Shown here piece after piece: positions 42,301-51,300 of a DNA stretch of 64,000 nt. Under the pieces are notes generated by a model. That model was given only the letters and a program-made list of their open reading frames with translations. It had not been told where the DNA came from and did no database searches. A program made the position numbers and the translations under genes. Each line of letters starts with the position of its first letter. The stretch's first letter is position 1. Source of the stretch: Doris montereyensis (taxonomy: Eukaryota > Mollusca > Gastropoda > Nudibranchia > Dorididae); the NCBI GenBank assembly GCA_037039925.1, contig JAXRKP010001461.1:59512-123511 (forward strand), given 5' to 3'.

Positions 42301-45300
42301 GTAGTGATGGTACTGACTTACCCGTAGCATTTGATGGTACTCCTCCGCCACTTAGTGATGGTTGTCTTGATAGTAGTGATGGTAGTGATAGTAGTGAACT
42401 GATAGTCATGGAAAAAAAAATGGCAAACGAAAATTTTGATAGAAGATTGATAAGTTAGTAGTGATGGTCACTGATAGTACTGGTAGTAGTGATGGTACTT
42501 GCAATAGTAAAATGGTACTGATATTTTTAGTGACGGTGAACCTGATAGTAGTGATAGCTGTGATGGTAGTGATAGTAGTGATGGTACATTTTCAAATAGT
42601 AGTTACTAGTTCAGTAGTGATGGTACTGATAGTAGATGGCAGTGATAGTCAGTGATGGTACTGATAGTAGTCCTTGTGTTATAGTAGTGATTGTAATGAT
42701 AGTAGTGTTGGTAGTGATGGTAGTGGATGATAAAGTACTGATACAGTCCTTGTGTTGGTAATTTTGATAGTAGTGATGGTAAATTCAAATATGAAGTAGT
42801 GATAGTAGTGATGGTAGTCAATTTAGCTTAGTGATGGTTGAGTTGGTACTTGATAGTAGTGATGGTACTGATAGTAGTGATGGTACTGATAGTAGTGATA
42901 ATAGTGATAGTAGTGATAGTACTGAAAGTGGTGATGGTACTGATAGTGGTGATGGTACTGATAGTACTGATAGTGTAGTGATATGGTACTGATATATGAT
43001 GGTACTGATAGTACTGATAGTGGTGATGGTACTGATAGTACTAATAGTAGTGATGGTACTGATAGTAGTGATGGTAGTGATGGTATGATAGTATCTGATG
43101 GTAGTGATAGTAGTGATGGTACTGATAGTAGTGATGGTAGTGATAGTAATAGTGATGATGGTACTGATGGTACTGATAGTAGTGATAGCTTGATAGTAGT
43201 GATGGTACTGATATTAATGATAGTACTCAGTAATAGTGATAATCGTGATAGTAGTGAAGTACTCTTGATAGTAGTGATAGTACTGATAGTAGTGATGGTA
43301 CTGATAGTACTGATAGTAGTGATGGTACTGATAGTAGTGATGGTACTGATAGTAGTGATGGTACTGATAGTAGTGATAATACTGATAGTAGTGATAGTAC
43401 TGAAAGTGGTGATGGCACTGATAGTGGTGATGGTACTGATAGTGATAGCACTGATAGTACTGATAGTAGTGATAGTACTGATAGTGGTGAGTACTGATAG
43501 TGATAGTACTGATAGTGGTGATAGTAGTGATGGTACTGATAGTAGTGATGGTACTGATAGTAGTGATGGTACTGATAGTAGTGATGGTACTGACAGTAGT
43601 GACAGTAGTACTGATAAGTGATAGTACTGATAGTGATGGTACTGATAGTGGTGATGGTACTGATAGTAGTGATAAAGTACTCATAATACTGATAATAGTG
43701 ATAGTAGTGATAGTACTGATAGTAGTGATGGTACTGATAGACAAGTGATGGTACTGATAGTACTGATAGTAGTGATAGTACTGATAGTGGTGATAGTACT
43801 GATAGTGGTGATGGTACTGATAGTAGTGATAGTATTGATAATACTGATAATAGTGATAGTAGTGATAGTACTGATAGTGGTGATGGTATTGATAGTAGTG
43901 ATGGTACTGATAGTGGTGATGGTACTGATAGTAGTGATGGTACTGAAAGTACTGATAGTAGTGATAGTACTGATAGTGGTGATAGTAGTGATGGTACTGA
44001 TAGTAGTGATGGTACTGATAGTAGTGATAGTACTGATATTAGTGATAGTACTGATAGTGGTGATGGTACTGATAGTGGTGATGGTACTGATAGTAGTGAT
44101 GGTACTGATAGAAGTGATAGTGATGCTGGAGTGGGATCAGTACAGATCTGAGATGGTGATAGACCAGAATTAGATGAGAATTTTGATAATAGTGATAGTA
44201 CGTGAGGTGGTAGCCCCTATAACTGGTAATAGGATAGGGAAACAATTGATGCAGATCTAGGTGATGGGATTAATAATCAAGAGTAGAGTCCTGATTTTTC
44301 TGATAGTAGTGATTGTCATAGTAGACTTAAAGTACTGATATCTTTTCTTAGTGGTGATAGTCTGATAGTACCTGATAGCTACCCAGTTCACTGATAGGGT
44401 CAACAGCATGACAAGCATAATTTGTCCGGACTAGTGGTGATTGGACTGATAGTAGTGATGGTACTGATAGAAGTGGATAGAAGTGATAGTGATGCTGGAG
44501 GGATCAGTACAGATCTAGATTTAGACCAGAACTTAGATGAGCTGATCTTTTCCAACCGCCCCTATAACTGGTGAGGAGGAAACAATTGATGGATCTAGGC
44601 AGGTTAATCAAGAGTAGAGTCCTGATTTTTCTAGTTTATTGCATAATATGTAGTTTGTCAGCTTTCCACGCCATCTTTTCTTTCGTCAAGTCTGAACAGA
44701 CCTAGCTACCCAGTTCACCGCTGGGTCAACAGCAAAATGACTAAAGTATAATTGGCTCTGCTGGTAGTCAGACGCTCTACCGACCCAGGATGGATGTTGG
44801 CACTAGGTTAAAGGCATGTCATTCTGTGATGCATTTGAGACTGAGCCATAAAATGTGCCTTGTTTTACTCTGTGTTGTTCTCTCTTGTATCATTTGTGGG
44901 ATCAGATTTGTTCGGGTGGGAAAATCCCAAGGGAGAAAGGTAAGGGCGGATTCTTAGCTTCAGGAGGTGAGAGTTCCAAGAGTTCTAAGGGTTCTAAGGG
45001 TTCAAAGGGTTCAAAGGGTTCATTTAACAACCAAGAGAGAATACTAGGCTGAGTCGGTGATGAGCTGACATTTTAGCCAGTTTCTAGAAGACAATTTTAA
45101 AAAAATAGGAGAATCTAGAAGATTCAGGGAAAACATTTGTTGTGCTATGAGATGAACTGAAACAAATGTCAATATCTAAAAGTAAATCTAATCAAAACCT
45201 AAGACTCACCTGTTTTTGCAGAACTTTGCAAATGGAAAACATTTGTTGTGCTATGAGATGAACTGAAACAAATGTCAATATCTAAAAGTGAATCTAATCA

Positions 45301-48300
45301 AAACCTAACACTCACCTGTTTTTGCAGAACTTTGCAAATGGAATAGACGCCAGCTGGAACCTAGAGGAAAAATAGAGAATAAATTTTGGATACAAAGTTG
45401 AGGAGAAAAAGATGGATTTATAGTCTATATCCGTACACCCAGGCCAGACTCACCATCTTTACATCCTTTATCCACAGCAGGCCATTTCATTCAAAGTCTT
45501 TCTCAATTCTCTTGGGAGCATACAGTACTGCTACCTGTTAGATGCTCTATGTTAACAGTCTGACAAAAATCTTCTCTCAAATAGCAGAGTAAATTTAGGA
45601 AAGCAGAGTGAAGTACCTTTCCAAAGAGGACAACGTCATGAAAAAACCTGGGCAAGCCAGCGTTTTGAGTCAGTGTCGATAGCCATAATCTAAAAACTGT
45701 CAAGACTACCATGTGCACAGCGATCAATAATGACACAAAATAATATTAAAGCCTTGTAGGAACAAAGACAAGACAAATACAAAGGAAGGAACATAAAAAA
45801 ATATTAGGGCATCATTAGAATTGAACCTGTGACCTCTGTGTCGACACAACTGCCTCCCATGAAAAGAAAGTGATTTTCCAACCAAGCTAACTTACTATTG
45901 GTTGGTAGTGCGCTCTCTTTTCATGGCAGGTGGTGGGTGTCGCCACGGATGTTCAAGTTCGATTCCATTGATGCCCAAAATTTCGTTCGCCTATATCATG
46001 TCATATCCATATTCATCACTTTCGACGCCTCCCTTGCCTCACTGATTGACTTTACCATTTGCACAGCAACGCTTCCAATAAATAAATAAACATTAAATAC
46101 ATATGTCTAAAAGATACTTTTATATCTAAACTTATACATGAAATCCAGACTTTCAAATCTTATAGATGCAAACTCATTTCATTCTGAAATTATATCTACA
46201 CCTGGTGAGAGGGATGTTATGACTTCATATCTCTCTTACATTTCTTGACAACTAATTGTGATATCAAAAATATGATTTTAAAAAGAGGAAAATAAGACAG
46301 AATTAACAAAAAAAAAAGCAATACCTCCTTGAGCTCACATGAAGACAGATCAAATCGAGGCTCTGGGTCTTGCTGTGCCTACAGAGTTTGAAAACAAATG
46401 TAATGAAGAATAAAAATCAACATCCTCATAAGAATAAACACATCTTTTATTAGAACACATTGGATCTAAGAATGCTTTCTGACTTGACAGAATTGTTTCT
46501 CTTTAACCCCTTTCCTACGATGTGCCCTTTAATTCTAGGAACTAGTTTTGTGTAAATCACGGGTTCGGGCCAGTCAGTTTTGTGCATGCTATATGACATG
46601 CATCCGTAGAATTTACAGGCTTATGACAAGACAGTCTAAGGGACATAACTGCACACAAACACTTGCATATGGTTTGAATGATATCCTTCAGAAGGTAAAC
46701 CATCAATTTCTCCCCAGCACTGCTATGGTTTGAGCAGTGAAGGGTTAATTTCACTAGATGCAAGAACACACATCAGTTATAAATAAGAATGCTTAGCTGC
46801 CAATGCAGTGAAAGGTTTGTATGTGACTTTGTAATTTGTGAGAGTTATGAATTAAGTCCATGTAGGAGTTAGAAATTTAATGTGAAAAAACTACATTTAG
46901 AGAAAAATGCAAATAAAGAAATCAAAAGAAAATATCACAAAACAAGATGCTTCAGACATCTAGTCCCATCGGAGATGGACGATAAAAAGGACGTCCCATA
47001 AGCAGATCACAACACTCTGTGCACATTAAAGATCCTTTGGCTGTTTACAGGGCAATCCAGGCAAAATTAAAAATTATACCAAAACACCTCGAGATCACCG
47101 TAGCTGTAGATCAAATCTTGTAGCAGGCCTCTTACCCTTTCAACAGTCCCTGGCATTGTCACTAATGTAAAGAGGATTGTAAATCTAGGTTTAGATGTGC
47201 AGTGTTGTGAAAACAGACATCAAAGTGACCAGTTTTTTTGTTTTATTCCTCTATTCCTATACTTGTGCGGGTGTTTACACCAACCAGCAACACTTGCCCT
47301 TCTCTTGTTATGTACTCAGCTCGGCCAAATCGGCAAGCAGCTTGTCATCAGGCAGCCGAATACCATGTTGGCAGATTTGGCAATTAGCTGTCACATCATG
47401 GGATTTCAGTGCCATCTTCTTCCCATAACACACAGGAGTTAGAGAAAGACGGAGTCAAAGACCCTCCCTCCAAAAGAACAAACGACATGTCATTGTCAAT
47501 TTAAAAGGCAGCACACCTGGCCTATGTCCAACAATTGCATCTTCTTTGGCCTTGCAGTATGAGAGGACAGGAAAAGTAAAAAGTAAAAGTATTATAATAA
47601 TACATTAGGTATTAATGTGGCGTTACCGCTTGATTGATATCGGTTCTCATAAGCAGTGAGCATCGTATCTGAAATTAATTCCTACGGTGTCTTCCTCTTT
47701 CTAATGGGACATAGGTCGTTCAAGCTCTGAGAGAGCCCTTGGAAGAGCTACAATGTCATTTACGGCCTCAGCTGGCCAGTTGTGGGTCTGCGGCTAAATC
47801 CACCTTCGGAGATCGAGCGAGCCCCATTGGTTACATTGGGCAAACAAGGGGCTATCCTTTCAATGCCGAAGCTCGCTTAGCTACCTCTAGAGAGCAGGTT
47901 TGCTGTTGGTCATTGGGGGTGTTATTGGGTAACCAAGCCTTCGTTGAGCTGAGCTCCTGGAGTATGGCCTTGATTTGGTTGGTCAGGAAAGCATGCCTTG
48001 GAATTGGAACCTCCAATTTATATCTCTGGTTAAAAACCACTCTTTCTCCCCAAGGAGTGGCGGGCATTTACGAATTGTACAGTACGGTACCAATTTTCCA
48101 ATATTCTGTCATGGACGAAGACTGACTAGTAAAATGTAACTTTTATTATTGTGAAAACTTACTAGTAGTTCTTGATCCTGTTGACGTTTCGACATTTCTC
48201 ACTTTGACGTCGAAACAGTGGCATTTTGGAATCTTTCTGAGTCTTCTGCCTTCTTACCACCAGAAGCAGACTCACCTGAATATATAAATATATAGATATA

Positions 48301-51300
48301 AAAAAAATAAAGAAGATATCAAAAGAGTGCTTGATGAACAATGTTTATTTAAGAGCTATAAAAGGAAAGTTTTTGTCTGTAAGAAGAGATCTATAAATTG
48401 CAAACATGAGAAAAAAAAAGGAAATCATTGCAATGTCCTCCCACTCTCAAAATAAAATACAGCAAAAATAGCAAAACAAAAACAACAAAAGTAAAAAATA
48501 GACTGATTGCTCTGTTCATGAAATCTGTGTTTTTAAACGTGAAATTAAAATGCAGAGCTTTAAATAAAAGCTGATTGATTTCTTCCCATCCCATCCCCCA
48601 CCCATTCACTGTCATGATAAAGCCCATCTCCTCACACCATTTTGATCCAAAACCAAATGCAAAACATCAAATGAGAATTCTATGCACAATCAAAGGTTGG
48701 GTAAGTGACAAGTTAAGAAATGAGAAAACGGAAATTGTGCAGTTTTCGGATGACAAAAAAAGTTAGTAAAAGTGTTAGGGATGCTTTCAAACTTCTTATG
48801 CAGTATAATAAAGTTTCAAATCACATTGGGCCCATTGAGCCAAGCATATCCTGGTGTCTAAAGTGGAACAGGTGCTAATATTCATCACCTCCTGGACAGG
48901 ATGTTTGTCTGTTCCAGGTGTTTACTTCCAAGCTGTTGCTGGGACCTGTTTGCACCTGGGTCAAGAGGGGAGTATGAGAGTTAAGTGTCTTTCTAAGGAA
49001 CACAATGTCAGACCTAGCCTTACCAGGATTCGAACCAAGAACCTTATGATCCCAAATCCGGTAACCCAACCACTATGCAGCTGATGCCACACTTTGAGAC
49101 TCCTTATGTAACTGCGGCAATAGGCAAAACAGAATTTGCGCATGGTGATTCCCGAGGCTATCGGATCCTAAGCTGTTCCTTCATGCCTATTTTCTTGACT
49201 GGCATTCAGTTGTCAGTCCAGTACCTTGCATTTGAACAAACCTGATGGGTGTCTATTTTTTAGGCCAAGATTTGCACAATCAGAACACTAGACTGCAAAG
49301 CAGCCTTGCATAATATCCTATGTTGTGTGAACTTTAGAGATCTGTCTTCATACGTCAAAAGGAATATAGATGTTGAAACTGAAATCTGTTAACTCTATCG
49401 TTGTACATTCATAAAAGTTTAATTACAGTGATGTATACATGGCATTGTTTATATAATATAGTAATATATGACGGGTTGCGTGACAAAAACGCTTTGGCAA
49501 CCGATTTGATCAAATTTAATCTATGCCCTCATTTTGCTAATTTTTGTCAGTCAAAAGATTGGTGCCGATGTGATCTAACAAAATTTCTTATTTATCTGCT
49601 CATAATAATCTGCTTAAAATAATCATCTAAAACATATTGGATATAAGATACATTGTCCTGCAACCCTGCACATATACACGTATCATGCATTAAAATGAAT
49701 TGCATGCACATTAATGTCTAACACTGTACTGAACAGGTTATTCAAGAAAGATATCTACATGTATTATGTAAAGCTGAATTTCTATAACTTTGAATACGGT
49801 ATTCTCAGCAATCACTGCCACGACCACCATATATTGCAAATAGGTTCAAAATAGCCTGTTTAGGTTTTTTATCGTATTGCCTTTTGGATCAGGACATTAT
49901 CTGAATTTATTGAAAAAGATTGCTTGCATGCCATCAAGAAAACGTTATATAGTTGCTTCTCAATCAATTTTTGGTTATTACAATAAGAGCCAGCGTAAAT
50001 TCAGTATCACAAACATATTCTGACTCAATTTAAGTACAGTGGTTTCTCAGTTTACCGCATGTCAAAGTTAAGAGAGCTAGCTTAATGATAAAGATATACA
50101 GCGAAACCTCTCTCATTGGGAATCTGGGGAATAGGAGAGCCGGCCAATCGGGAAAAAAATCCCACAAAAACGGAACTTTTCTTATATATTTTACCTATCT
50201 AAACAGGAAACAGCTAATCAGGACAATATTTTGCAGACGCTTTAATTATCATCACCATTTTCCTCAAAGTTATCTACTCCAACACTCACTTCTTATCCAA
50301 ATTTGGTTACAATGTCAAACGATTAATTACTAAACCTGCGTTAATGCTGGGCATGTCATACAATACATGTAAGGGCCAGTTAACGATGATCATAAGTCAG
50401 ACACACCATTACGCAGAAGTGTGAAATCAGGCGTTGCACCAGTCCTTGCCCATCCAACTAACAGTAACAATACAGTATTGTGTTGACATAGGGGCACTTA
50501 GAAAACAGACACTGTCACAGCCTTTTATTGGCGGATTAATAATCTGTCAATCACAAGACATTGATCTACACAGAGGCTAGACAAAGTAAGTAGACTAAGA
50601 TCAGCGACGGTAAAAAAAATATCTTCAAACGGTCCTTTTCAGGGCTAGCCACAGTCCTTTCCACAGGGATTGCCATGATGTGGCAGAAAGGCGTAAATAG
50701 CTCAAATTGTTGAATGAAAACCAAAATCCCTATTGTACCCGGGTAATCGGGAAACCAGCTAATCGGGACAAATTTATGATCACCAAGATTTCCAGATTAG
50801 AGAGGCTCCATTGTAAATGACAAAATCCACTAGTCTCTGGGCATGCTTTTATATCACATGTCTGCAAAGGTCAAGTTACAAGGGAATAAACCAATTCTAA
50901 ACACAATGTTACAACTTTGAGAAATATAGAAAACATGGCTTAGGAAAAGATTTCAATGCCCCCCCCCCCCCAAAACAAAATACAAAAACAAACAAACAAC
51001 CTAGATATTAATGAAAACTTGCAAAAATGATGATTAGGAGAAGAGTTCATAACGGTTAGCAGAAAATTTTTATGGTCATTACTTGAACGACATTCACAGT
51101 GGTTAAAGAGAGCAAACCAGTTATAATAATGAAGATGCATTTACGGTGATCAGCAGTGCAAATTGATGGCAGCAAGACAGCAGCAGTAAGATTAAAATAA
51201 AGGTCATTGCAGTAAAAAGCAGAGACAACTCATGGCAGAGATAGCAATGATAAGACTAATGAGAGCAGATTCACATTTGGGAGCACAATGTAGAACATAA

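Noticed and set aside
42983..44173. Ser-Asp-rich and Val-Ile-rich reading frames resembling surface or membrane proteins
   Set aside because: Readings of a 9-bp word array; no flanking coding signal.
47739..48125. 128-codon plus-strand frame
   Set aside because: No recognisable family, overlaps an equally open minus frame, and shares words with another repeat; left as unknown block.
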